Shown here piece by piece: positions 19,965 to 27,860 of a stretch of DNA of 64,000 bases (position 1 is its first letter; every line of letters begins with the position of its first letter). Source of the stretch: Pyxidicoccus caerfyrddinensis (GTDB lineage: Bacteria; Myxococcota; Myxococcia; Myxococcales; Myxococcaceae); assembly GCF_010894405.1 (NCBI RefSeq), contig NZ_JAAIYA010000006.1, positions 372,001 through 436,000 on the forward strand. The letters run 5' to 3'. The notes under the pieces were generated by a model. The model was not told the DNA's origin, did no database searches, and saw only the letters and a list, made by a program, of their open reading frames with translations. A program made the position numbers and the translations under genes.

Positions 19965-20870
19965 GTGATGATGAACGTGAGCCCTTCCACTTCGCGCCCC
20001 AGGGGACTCGCCCTGCTGGCCACCGTGCTGTGCCTCGTCGCGGGCACGGCGCGGGCGGCGACAGTCCCCACGCCCAAGGGGCCGCACCGGCTGGGGCCTC
20101 CCGCTCCGGCGCAGGTGCGGCGCGTGGTGACGCTGGCGCCCTCGCTGACGGAGATGGTGCTCACCCTGGGCGCGGGCAGCACGCTGGTGGGCGTGTCTCG
20201 CTTCGACGCGGCGAAGGAAGTGGAGAAGCTCCCTCGCGTGGGCGGCTTCGTGGACCCGTCCGTCGAGGCCGTGGTGGCGCTGAAGCCGGACCTCGTTCTG
20301 GTGCAGCCGGGGCCGGGCAACCAGCGTCCCGTGGAGAAGATGGCGGAGCTGGGTGTGCCCGTGCTGCTCCTGCCCCTGCACTCCGTGGCGGACGTGCTCG
20401 CCGGCATGCGCGAGGTAGGCAGGGCGCTCGGCCGCGAGAAGGAGGCGGATGCCGTCATCTCCAGCATCGAGGCCACGCGCACCCGCATCCGCGAGGCGGC
20501 GAAGAAGCTCCCCGCGCCGCGCGTGCTGTTCGCCTATGGCTTCGAGCCGCTCGTGGTGGCGGGGCCCGGCTCCTTCGCAAACGAGTTGCTGAAGGATGCG
20601 GGTGGCATCAACGTGGCGGCGGATGGGGGCTCCGCGTATCCCGTGTACTCGGTGGAGCGCGCGGTGAGGGCGCGGCCCGACGTGGTGGTGGACGCCGCGG
20701 ACGTGGACGTGGGCAAGGACAAGGTGCGCGCGCTGCCGGGGCTGTCGGGCGCGCGCTGGGTGGAGGTGCCCTCGCTGGCGCTCCTGCAGCCCGGCCCGTC
20801 CCTGGGCCGGGGACTGGAGGAGCTGTTCCGGCTGCTGCACCCGGAAGGCGCCGCGAAGCCGTCGCCGTAG
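19965..20870 (+). CDS. btuF: BtuF-like periplasmic B12-binding protein
   Basis: Periplasmic substrate-binding protein of the helical-backbone metal/B12 receptor class, about 300 residues. A signal peptide (LALLATVLCLVAGTARA) precedes two Rossmann-like lobes. Typical motifs are VVTLAPSLTEMVLTLGAG, VGVSRFDAAKEVEKLPRVGG, then FVDPSVEAVVALKPDLVL, and GSFANELLKDAGGINVA. These match BtuF and related FepB/FhuD-type proteins; B12 is assigned from the operon. Starts GTG 19965, ATG 19968 and ATG 19971 are all possible. A 42-codon frame (19840-19968) bridges the gap from the lipoprotein stop to this start. Confidence 0.88.
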   Translation: MMMNVSPSTSRPRGLALLATVLCLVAGTARAATVPTPKGPHRLGPPAPAQVRRVVTLAPSLTEMVLTLGAGSTLVGVSRFDAAKEVEKLPRVGGFVDPSVEAVVALKPDLVLVQPGPGNQRPVEKMAELGVPVLLLPLHSVADVLAGMREVGRALGREKEADAVISSIEATRTRIREAAKKLPAPRVLFAYGFEPLVVAGPGSFANELLKDAGGINVAADGGSAYPVYSVERAVRARPDVVVDAADVDVGKDKVRALPGLSGARWVEVPSLALLQPGPSLGRGLEELFRLLHPEGAAKPSP

Positions 20871-20916
20871 CCCTGGCCCTGGCGTGTGGCCTCGGACGCA
20901 ACAACCGGGGCACGGC

Positions 20917-20935
20917 TGTGGCCTGAGAGGCCACA
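20917..20935. terminator. Possible terminator after btuF
   Basis: Perfect 8-bp stem TGTGGCCT / AGGCCACA with a GAG loop, 47 nt after the btuF stop. No T-run follows, so assignment as a terminator is tentative. Confidence 0.45.
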
Positions 20936-21168
20936 CCGGCTCGCGATAAGTGCTGGAGATGACAGTGTGTCGGGGCGCGGGCGCCTCGGTACGGCCCTTG
21001 CTCATGTGGAGGGCGTCGCCAATCACTCCAAGGTGCGCGGCACCGGATGCCTGACACGCATTGGGGGGGCCGGTTCGGTCTTGTTTCAACCCGTGATGGA
21101 GGGGGGCACGGTTCGCGGCGCCGGGGGGCGCTTCAAGCCGTGAGCGGGTGTCAGGCCCGAGGTTCAAC

Positions 21169-21198
21169 GCACCGGAGCGAGCCCATTCGCTCCGGTGC
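21169..21198. repeat. Perfect 12-bp inverted repeat
   Basis: GCACCGGAGCGA / TCGCTCCGGTGC with a 6-nt spacer, in the gene-free stretch 153 nt before the next start. It could be a terminator, an operator or an RNA hairpin; no T-run follows on either strand. Confidence 0.7.
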
Positions 21199-21351
21199 GG
21201 CGACTTCGTTCCGGCTCAAAGCGTCGAGTGCTCGGGGACGGCATGCCCCGGGCCTCGCGGTGCCCTTCCGAACGGGCCCGTGCGCGGAGGGCTTTCGGGG
21301 CGGCGGCGGCCGGAGTAGATGCGTGGCCGTCTCCCCCTGGAGTGCGCTCCC

Positions 21352-21810
21352 ATGCTCCGCAGTCTCCCGTCACTCCTCGTCACCGCGTGCCTCGTGTCTG
21401 GCGCAGTGGGCGTCTCGCTGGTGCCGTGCGCCGCCCTGGCGCAGGCCGCGGCTCCCGCGCCCGCAGCACTCCCTGACGCCTCCACGCCTCCAGCACCGCC
21501 CGAGGCCCGGCCCGCTGCTCCGGCTCCCGCGCGCGTCGCCGTTCCGCCCGAAGCGCCCTCGCGTGCTTCCTCGACACGCACGCCGGCGTCCCATCGCAAG
21601 GCCGCGCCCGCTGAAGCTCCCGCGCCCGTCGCGGCGCCTCCGGCGCCTCCGACCGTGCAGGCCGTGGAGTACACGTTCCTGCGACGCGAGGACCCGGAGG
21701 CGGACCTCGTGCAGTTGCAGCAGCTCGGCGCCGAGGGGTGGCAGGTCGTCGCCACCGTCGTGGTGGACGGCAGCACGCGGCGCTACGTCCTCATGCGGCC
21801 CAGGCGGTGA
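21352..21810 (+). CDS. Exported protein with DUF4177-like C-terminus
   Basis: 152 residues. A signal peptide (VTACLVSGAVGVSLVPCAALAQA) is followed by an 80-residue Pro/Ala/Arg-rich linker. The C-terminal domain of about 50 residues (VEYTFLRREDPEADLVQLQQ, LGAEGWQVVATVVVDGSTRR, YVLMRPRR) resembles the small DUF4177 fold, in which a strand, a helix ending LGxxGW and two strands recur. Function unknown. Start ATG 21352 directly precedes the signal peptide. It sits between btuF and btuC; no B12 role is evident, so it may be an insertion into an ancestral btu operon. Confidence 0.68.
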   Translation: MLRSLPSLLVTACLVSGAVGVSLVPCAALAQAAAPAPAALPDASTPPAPPEARPAAPAPARVAVPPEAPSRASSTRTPASHRKAAPAEAPAPVAAPPAPPTVQAVEYTFLRREDPEADLVQLQQLGAEGWQVVATVVVDGSTRRYVLMRPRR

Positions 21811-21880
21811 GCCGGTTGGGTGCTCGCACTTCATGTCGTGAAGGCCACTCGCGCCCCACTTCCGTCCGGAGCGGGGCAGG

Positions 21881-22948
21881 GTGCGCCTCATGAGCGATGC
21901 GCGCGCCTACGGCTTCCGGGCCTCGCGAGTCCTCGCGCTCTTCGGTGCCTTCCTCGCGCTGGCCTGCGTCGCCTTCGCCGTGGCCGTGCGCTTCGGCGAG
22001 CAGCCCATCTCGCTCACCGCCGCGCTGACGGACCCGACCTCCACCGACGCGGTCATCTTCTGGTCCCTGCGCCTGCCGCGCGCGCTGCTCGGCGCCATCG
22101 TGGGCGCGGGGCTCGCCGCCTCGGGCACCACGCTCCAGGGCCTGCTGCGCAACCCCCTGGCGGACCCGTTCGTGCTCGGTGTCTCCGGCGGCGCCGCGCT
22201 CGGCGCCACGGTGGCGCTCGCCGTGGGCCTGGCCACCGTGGGCGAGGTGGCTCCGGGGCTGGGCGGCGCGCTGTCCCGCCTGTCCGCCCCCGCGCTCTTC
22301 TCCTTCTTCGGCGCGGGCGCCTCCATCCTCTTCGTCCTCTCCGCCAGCCAGGGCCCCGCCGCCCGCGCGCCCTACGCCGCGCTCCTCACCGGCGTCGTCT
22401 TCAACGCCTTCGCCTCCGCCGCCATCACCCTCGTGAAGACGCTGTCCGACCCGGACCGGCTCGGCGAAATCCTCTACTGGCTCGCGGGCGCACTCGGCTA
22501 CGAGCGCGGCGCCACGCTGGCCCTGTCCGCGCTCCTGCAGGCGGGCGTCATCGGCGTCATGTGGGCGCTGTCCGGGCGGCTCAACCTCCTGTCGCTCGGA
22601 GACGATGACGCGGCCACGCTCGGCGTGCCCGTGCGCGCCACCCGCCGCTGGCTGCTGCTGGCCTCCAGCGCCAGCGTGGCCGGCGCGGTGGCCCTCACCG
22701 GCCTCATCGGCTTCGTGGGGCTCATCGTCCCGCACCTGCTCCGGCTCGCCTTCGGTCCGGACCAGCGGCTCCTGGTGCCGCTGTCCGCGCTGGGGGGCGC
22801 CGCCTTCCTCATGCTCGCGGACCTGTTGGCGCGGCTGGCCTTCCCGCTCTTCGGCGCGGAGCCTCCCGTGGGCGTCGTCACCGCGCTCCTCGGAGGTCCG
22901 CTCTTCCTCGTCCTGCTGCGGCGCAGGGCCCGGCTGGGGCAGGTCTGA
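21881..22948 (+). CDS. btuC: BtuC/FecCD-type ABC permease
   Basis: Inner-membrane permease of about 355 residues with about ten hydrophobic segments. Family motifs: FWSLRLPRALLGAIVGAGLA, then SGTTLQGLLRNPLADPFVLG (the classic FecCD entry), GDDDAATLGVP before the coupling helix, GLIGFVGLIVPHLLR, and GVVTALLGGPLFLVLLRRR at the end. It would pair with BtuF and the ATPase at 31570. GTG 21881 or ATG 21890 are possible starts. The stop is followed within about 75 nt by the second cobalamin riboswitch. Confidence 0.9.
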   Translation: MRLMSDARAYGFRASRVLALFGAFLALACVAFAVAVRFGEQPISLTAALTDPTSTDAVIFWSLRLPRALLGAIVGAGLAASGTTLQGLLRNPLADPFVLGVSGGAALGATVALAVGLATVGEVAPGLGGALSRLSAPALFSFFGAGASILFVLSASQGPAARAPYAALLTGVVFNAFASAAITLVKTLSDPDRLGEILYWLAGALGYERGATLALSALLQAGVIGVMWALSGRLNLLSLGDDDAATLGVPVRATRRWLLLASSASVAGAVALTGLIGFVGLIVPHLLRLAFGPDQRLLVPLSALGGAAFLMLADLLARLAFPLFGAEPPVGVVTALLGGPLFLVLLRRRARLGQV

Positions 22949-23020
22949 GGGTGTGACACCGGACGGGAGTGCCCTGTCCGAGCATTGACAACGCCCGCCA
23001 CCCGCCGTACTTCCCGCCCG

Positions 23021-23210
23021 TCCTCGGTGCCGCCGTGATGCAACGGCGGCTCAAGGGAACCCGGTGTGAATCCGGGACTGCCCCGCAGCGGTGAGCAGGA
23101 ACGAACGCCGTCGAGAAGCACTGGCCCTGAGGGGCTGGGAAGCGACGGCCATTAGGTGGGCGCCCGTGAGGGCTCCCGCGCCTGCGAGTCCGAAAACCTG
23201 CCTTGGACCC
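23021..23210 (+). promoter_or_regulatory. Cobalamin riboswitch 2
   Basis: Textbook cobalamin aptamer: CGGTGCC lead-in, P2 hairpin GCCGCCGT / ACGGCGGC, the core AAGGGAACCCGGTG-TGAATCCGGGACTGCCCCGC then AGCGGTGAGCAGG (23053-23099), and the B12 box GCGAGTCCGAAAACCTGCC at 23184-23202. It controls the lipoprotein gene 23364 and the two genes overlapping after it. Downstream, GCCTCC/GGAGGC (23237-23252) and CCTCCG/CGGAGG (23238-23260) are mutually exclusive pairings that could form the switching hairpin. Confidence 0.95.
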
Positions 23211-23363
23211 GTGCTCCATGCACGGACATCACCGAAGCCTCCGAGGGGAGGCGACGGAGGCCTCCGCTCCCGCGCGCCTTCGCGTCGGGGGCCGGCCTTC
23301 GTCCCCGCTCCTCGCACTTGAGGCTCAGCCCGCCCGTGGGGGCGGAGAGGAAGCAGGACGCCG

Positions 23364-24674
23364 ATGAAGACCGCCGACCTGAAGCGCGCCGCACCCTGGA
23401 CGATGCCCGCGGCGCTCGCCGTGGCCACGCTCGCCCTGGCCCTGACCGCCACCGGCTGCCGCCCCGAGTGCGTGGATGCCTACGACTGCCGCGCCGACAA
23501 CGGCCAGCCCCCCGCGGGCGAGCGCTGGGTCTGCCGCGACGAGAAGTGCGACACCGCGCCCATCGACGAGGAGGTGCCCGAGACGGACGCCGGGACGGAC
23601 GCGGGCACCCAGGTGGATGCCGGCACCGACGCCGGGACGGACGCGGGCACCGATGCCGGCACGGACCCGTGTGCCACGGCCACGTACGACGCGAAGCTGG
23701 GCACGCTGCAGCTCCAGACGGGCTTCCGGGTGGCCGAGGCCCCCGCGCTTCCGGCCGACGTGGAAGCCGTGACCTCCACGCCCGGGCCCACGTACTCGCT
23801 CTATGCGGTGCGCGGCACCACCGGCAAGGACTCCGCGCTGTACTCGCTGGGCACGTGGCCCGACCTCCAGCCCACCACCACGAAGCTCTACGATGTGGTC
23901 ACCACCGCGGACCGCTCGGCCGCCGCCGACGTGTACTCCAGCGGCTTCCTCTCCCATGACGGCCAGCGGCTGTTCGCCGGGTACACCACGCAGGCGCAGG
24001 GTGCGCCGGGCTCCATCGTGGCCTACGACATCGCCACGCCCGGCGACTCGACGTACGTCTCCGCGCCGAAGAACTATACCGCCGCGGCCTTCTCCTCGGA
24101 CGCCACCACCGCGCTGCTGGTCAATGGCGGCGGCGTGGGCTCGGCTTCGGGCGGCCTGGGCGTCTACGCCCTGGTGACCTCCGCGAAGCCCTTCACCGCG
24201 ACGAAGGTGGCCACCCTGCCGGCGAATGCGGGCGCGAGCGGCTACACCGCCGTGGCGAACAACGGCATCACCGTGCTGGGCTATGCCGCGACTCCGGATT
24301 ACGTGAACCAGGTCCACGCGGTGGCGCCGTCGAAGGTGGCGCAGGCCATCTCCTCGGGCACGCCGGTCGACCTGGGCGCGCAGCCGAAGTTCGACGTGGG
24401 CAGCAACTTCAGCGGCGTCACGGCCTTCGGTGACGGCGTGGCCCTCAACCGCGGCGACTTCAACTCGAGCTTCCAGTTCATCGCCACGGACGTGTCGCGC
24501 TACGCGCTCACCATCGGCATCAACGACGTCGCCATCAGCTCCGGCGTGCCGGTGCTCATCTACGCGGACCAGTGCACCTCCGTGAATCTGCTGTCGTCGC
24601 TCGGTCCTGACCTGTTGGTGGGTCTGAAGGACAAGAACGGCCGCCGCCTCGTGCGCATCCAGCAGGCGCCGTGA
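23364..24674 (+). CDS. Riboswitch-controlled surface lipoprotein, propeller-like
   Basis: 436-residue predicted lipoprotein: signal with lipobox ATGC (Cys32), four cysteines soon after (CRPECVDAYDC, CRDEKC), a spacer of DAGTDAG repeats (about 75-105), then a single beta-rich domain of about 330 residues. Repeating strand pairs in that domain (YSLYAVRGTTGKDSALYSLG, QRLFAGYTTQAQGAPGSIVA, ATTALLVNGGGVG) suggest a propeller. No enzyme motif was found. It is the first gene behind riboswitch 2, and the next gene overlaps it by 4 bp. A B12-capture or envelope B12-handling role is inferred from regulation alone. ATG 23364 has GAGAGGAAG upstream. Confidence 0.78.
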   Translation: MKTADLKRAAPWTMPAALAVATLALALTATGCRPECVDAYDCRADNGQPPAGERWVCRDEKCDTAPIDEEVPETDAGTDAGTQVDAGTDAGTDAGTDAGTDPCATATYDAKLGTLQLQTGFRVAEAPALPADVEAVTSTPGPTYSLYAVRGTTGKDSALYSLGTWPDLQPTTTKLYDVVTTADRSAAADVYSSGFLSHDGQRLFAGYTTQAQGAPGSIVAYDIATPGDSTYVSAPKNYTAAAFSSDATTALLVNGGGVGSASGGLGVYALVTSAKPFTATKVATLPANAGASGYTAVANNGITVLGYAATPDYVNQVHAVAPSKVAQAISSGTPVDLGAQPKFDVGSNFSGVTAFGDGVALNRGDFNSSFQFIATDVSRYALTIGINDVAISSGVPVLIYADQCTSVNLLSSLGPDLLVGLKDKNGRRLVRIQQAP

Positions 24675-25408
24675 GCTCGCGCCGCTCCATGCCGTGGTGC
24701 CGGGGCGCGGTGCTCGCCGCGCTCCTGGCCCTCGCCGCCTGCGGTGGCGAGGACGGCCCCGCCACGCCGGACGCGGGCACCGGGACGGATGCCGGCACCG
24801 ACGCGGGCTCCGACGCTGGAGTCCGCCCGTCGGACCCGTACGCCGACGAGGTGGTCGAGTACGTGCCCGGCGAAGGTGCCGGCTTCGGACAGGACCGCTT
24901 CCCCTCGGTGGTGCTCGGGCCGCCTGCTGGCGTGGGCCCGGACAACGGCTCGCTCGACGTGCTCTCGTTGGGGCGAGGGGGGCACATCACCCTGCGTTTC
25001 ACCGACGTGGCCGTCATCGACGGGCCCGGCGTGGACCTGCTCGTCTTCGAGAACGCCTTCGCCACCCCTGGCGGAGGCTCCTACGCGGAGACGGGCTTGG
25101 TGGAGGTGAGTGACGACAACGTCACGTGGAAGGCCTTCCCCTGTGCCTTCCGGGACGCGGCCGCGCGCTACCCGGGCTGTGCCGGCGTCCACCCCGTGCA
25201 GGCCAACCCCGCCAACGGCGTCAGCGCCACGGACCCCGCCGTGGCGGGCGGTGACAGCTTCGACCTGGCCACCGTCGGCCTGGCCCGAGCCCGCTACGTG
25301 CGCATCACCGACAGCGGCGCCAACGGCTACGGCGACACGGCCGGAGGCTTCGACCTGGACGCCGTCGCCGTCGTGAATGGCGAGCCCCTTCAGGGGACCT
25401 CGCCGTGA
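24671..25408 (+). CDS. Cell-surface lipoprotein, second gene of riboswitch 2 operon
   Basis: 245 residues; GTG 24671 overlaps the previous stop (GTGA). The lipoprotein signal ends AALLALAAC, followed by a DAG-rich spacer. The domain (about 55-240) has the pattern VVEYVPGEGAGFGQDRFPS, then VVLGPP, SLGRGGHITLRF, VDLLVFENAF, VEVSDDNVTWKAFPC and GGDSFDLATVGLARARYVRI. It looks like a jelly-roll surface domain that lines up acidic loops, possibly for calcium or a ligand. Similar 'cell surface' proteins occur near B12 uptake genes in other phyla; that link is from memory and unverified. The function is probably capture at the cell surface. Confidence 0.75.
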   Translation: MSSRRSMPWCRGAVLAALLALAACGGEDGPATPDAGTGTDAGTDAGSDAGVRPSDPYADEVVEYVPGEGAGFGQDRFPSVVLGPPAGVGPDNGSLDVLSLGRGGHITLRFTDVAVIDGPGVDLLVFENAFATPGGGSYAETGLVEVSDDNVTWKAFPCAFRDAAARYPGCAGVHPVQANPANGVSATDPAVAGGDSFDLATVGLARARYVRITDSGANGYGDTAGGFDLDAVAVVNGEPLQGTSP

Positions 25409-25926
25409 GTCGCGCTCCGCCTCCTCCCCATCTCGAGGAGGTGGACCGCCGCTCCGCGCTGCGCACCCTGCTGCGCTGCACCTGTGCCCTGGCCGCCGCC
25501 GGGGCCGGGTGCGGCGGGGAGTGGCGCGAGGCGGTGGTGCTCGACGCTCCGGCACCGGATGCCGGAGCCTGCTCGGAGGCGCCCACGCCGGGCACCGCCG
25601 AGGAGGGCTGGGTGGAGGTGAAGCTCGACGACTTCCCCGCGCTCCGCGAGCCGGGTGGGGCCGCCGAGGTGCGCGTCCCCCAGGCGCTGCTGGACGTGGT
25701 GGTGGTGCACACCTCGCCCGGTTGCTACGCGGCGCTCTGGCGCATCTGCACCCACGGGGACTGCCCCGTCGGATGGAAGCCAGCGGAGGGGCTGCTGGAG
25801 TGCCCCTGCCATGGCTCGCGCTTCGGCCAGGACGGCCGGGTCCTCAACGGGCCTGCCACCCGCCCTCTCACCGCCTTCCCGGCCGTGAGGGTAGGGGAGG
25901 CCGTCTTCATCCACCGGCCCCGCTGA
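25405..25926 (+). CDS. Rieske [2Fe-2S] protein, exported, third gene of riboswitch 2 operon
   Basis: 173 residues with all Rieske ligands: Cys115-Thr-His117 (CTHGDC) and Cys133-Pro-Cys-His136 (CPCHGS), with Cys120 and Cys135 placed for the usual disulphide. The N-terminus has DRRSALRTLLRC and a hydrophobic stretch ending GAGC, which suggests a Tat-type lipoprotein or membrane-anchored signal; Rieske proteins are often Tat substrates. GTG 25405 overlaps the previous stop (GTGA). No oxygenase or cytochrome b partner is adjacent. Control by a cobalamin riboswitch is odd and raises the idea of a redox step on corrinoid or B12 in the envelope. Confidence 0.85.
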   Translation: MSRAPPPPHLEEVDRRSALRTLLRCTCALAAAGAGCGGEWREAVVLDAPAPDAGACSEAPTPGTAEEGWVEVKLDDFPALREPGGAAEVRVPQALLDVVVVHTSPGCYAALWRICTHGDCPVGWKPAEGLLECPCHGSRFGQDGRVLNGPATRPLTAFPAVRVGEAVFIHRPR

Positions 25927-26081
25927 CCCCCCGGCCCCCGGAGTCCCATCCCCAGGCCCCATACTGACAGTCATGACGCGGCGCGGAGTCCCTCGCCGGG
26001 AGTCCGGGTTCACCCCCACCTGGCCCGGTATTCACCTCCTTCTCTCAAGAGTCGGGAGAGTCGTGTAATGTCCGGCCTTCG

Positions 26082-27770
26082 ATGTGGCAGATCATCATCA
26101 ACGGGCCCGGCTACTTCGACACGTCCTACGATCTGCCCGAGGGCGTGACGAGCCTCGGCCGCGCGGACGAGAACGACATCGTCCTCGGCGGCGATCTCGT
26201 CTCGCGCCGTCACGCCCGGCTGTACGTCGAGGGTGACATGCTGCGCATCGAGGACCTGGGCAGCCGCAACGGCAGCCGGGTCAACGGCGCGCCGCTGCAG
26301 GGCTCGCGCACCCTCACCCCCGGCGACACGGTGGCCCTGGGCGAGAACACGCTCTCCGTCCGCCAGCCCAACACGGTGGAGAGCGCGGCCACGGAGATGG
26401 TGGACCTGGGCGCGGGCGGGGTGGTGCGCTTCGGCCACGGGCAGGACGTGGGCCCCGGCGTGCTCCTCGCGAAGAATGTGAAGGACGCGGACGTGCTGCG
26501 CCTGCTGGACAACGTGGGCTCCCTCCCCTTCGACGACACCTTCTCCACGGCCTCGCCGGTGCCGCCCACCGCCAGCCCGCGCGTGGGGCAGGAGACGCTG
26601 GTGCTGCTGTTCCGCACCGCGGAAGCGCTAGCCACCGCCACCACGCTGTCCACCTTCCTCGACAACACCATGGACCGGCTGCTGGAGCGCACCGGCGCCA
26701 CCACCGCCGTGGTGCTGCTCAAGCACTCCTCGGGCGCCCTCGTCCCCGCGGCCGTGCGCCACCGGGGCAAGCTGGCCAAGGGCGAGGTGCCCGTGTCGGA
26801 CGCCATCGTCGAGGAGGCCCTGCGCCAGGGCCGTGCGCTCGCGGTGGACGACGTGCGCGACGACCGCCGCTTCGCCGGCCGCGAGAGCGTCATGCTCTAC
26901 GGCGTGGACCGGGTGCTGTGCATCCCCATCGGCTCCGAGCCGCCCTATGCCGGCGTCCTCTACGTCAACACCGCCGCCAAGGGCGACACCAGCGTGGAGG
27001 TGATGCTGGACGCGTGCACCGCGGTGTCGCACCTGGTCGCCACCGGCGTGCAGAAGTTCGGCCCGCGCGACGGCTCGCCCGCGTCGGAGCGGCTGAAGCG
27101 GACGCTGGAGCGCTACCACCCGCCGGACGTCGCCGAGCGCCGCGCCGCCGAGGCCCAGCGCCAGGGCGGCCGGCTCCCCGGCCTGGAGGAGCGCAGCGTC
27201 ACCGTGTTGCATGTGGAACTGGTGAACTTCACCACCGTGGCCACGAAGCTGGGCGCGCAGCGGGCCACGCAGATGCTCAACGACTTCCACTCGCGCATGA
27301 GCGGCATCGTCTTCAGCTTCGATGCCACCGTGGAGGGCTTCCAGGGCGACTCCATGCGCGCCCTCTTCGGCGTGCCGTACGCCAAGGGCGAGGACTCGGT
27401 GAGGGCCGTGCGCGCCGCCCTCGCGGTGCGCGCCGACTGGGAGCGGGCCAACTTCCGCCGCGCCCAGGACGAGCGCTGCGAGCTGCGCATCGCCCTCCAC
27501 ACCACCCGCGCGCTGGTGGGGATGATCGGCAACGAGGTGCGCTCGGACTACACCCTGGTGGGGGAGGGGGTGGGAGTGGCCGGCTGGCTGGCTGCTACCG
27601 GCAGCCCCGGGCAGGTCCTGATTACCGGAAAGGTTTTGGCCTCCGTCGGGGCCCGCTTCGACGTGCAACCCCTGGGAGAGAGGCTGCTTCGCCCTCCCAA
27701 GGACAGGATGGCCGCCTTCGAGGTGATTGAAGAGGATGTAGGCCAGCTCACCAACCCCGGCCTGCGGTGA
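26082..27770 (+). CDS. FHA-GAF-class III nucleotide cyclase-like protein
   Basis: 562-residue cytoplasmic signalling protein. FHA domain (about 1-95: SLGRADENDIVLGGDLVSRR, H, then LGSRNGSRVNG), GAF domain (about 165-325) and a class III cyclase domain (about 365-500) occur in order. In the cyclase domain the first metal-binding position, usually Asp in FADIxGFT, is Glu379 (LHVELVNFTT), while the second, Asp423 in GDSMRALFG, is kept. Nucleotide synthesis may be altered or lost. The FHA domain implies recruitment by a phosphorylated partner; the kinase gene that follows 90 nt later is the obvious candidate. Confidence 0.85.
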   Translation: MWQIIINGPGYFDTSYDLPEGVTSLGRADENDIVLGGDLVSRRHARLYVEGDMLRIEDLGSRNGSRVNGAPLQGSRTLTPGDTVALGENTLSVRQPNTVESAATEMVDLGAGGVVRFGHGQDVGPGVLLAKNVKDADVLRLLDNVGSLPFDDTFSTASPVPPTASPRVGQETLVLLFRTAEALATATTLSTFLDNTMDRLLERTGATTAVVLLKHSSGALVPAAVRHRGKLAKGEVPVSDAIVEEALRQGRALAVDDVRDDRRFAGRESVMLYGVDRVLCIPIGSEPPYAGVLYVNTAAKGDTSVEVMLDACTAVSHLVATGVQKFGPRDGSPASERLKRTLERYHPPDVAERRAAEAQRQGGRLPGLEERSVTVLHVELVNFTTVATKLGAQRATQMLNDFHSRMSGIVFSFDATVEGFQGDSMRALFGVPYAKGEDSVRAVRAALAVRADWERANFRRAQDERCELRIALHTTRALVGMIGNEVRSDYTLVGEGVGVAGWLAATGSPGQVLITGKVLASVGARFDVQPLGERLLRPPKDRMAAFEVIEEDVGQLTNPGLR

Positions 27771-27860
27771 AAACCCCCCGCGTCCGGTTGACGGGTTGAT
27801 GGAACGGGCCAGACCGGGGTTCAATGCCCTCCCCGCCCAAGTGGTGCCTCCCCACACCGC

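Larger units (their letters stand above)
20871..21351. other. 480-bp gap between btuF and the small exported protein
   Basis: No convincing gene. Two hairpins stand out: a small one 47 nt after btuF (20917-20935) and a perfect 12-bp stem at 21169-21198. The frames that remain open here lack ribosome sites and recognisable protein sequence. The gap splits btuB-lipoprotein-btuF from btuC. Confidence 0.6.

Noticed and set aside
20886..21143. An 85-codon plus-strand frame in the btuF-btuC gap
   Set aside because: No ribosome site, no family, composition unlike nearby genes; it contains the 20917-20935 hairpin.
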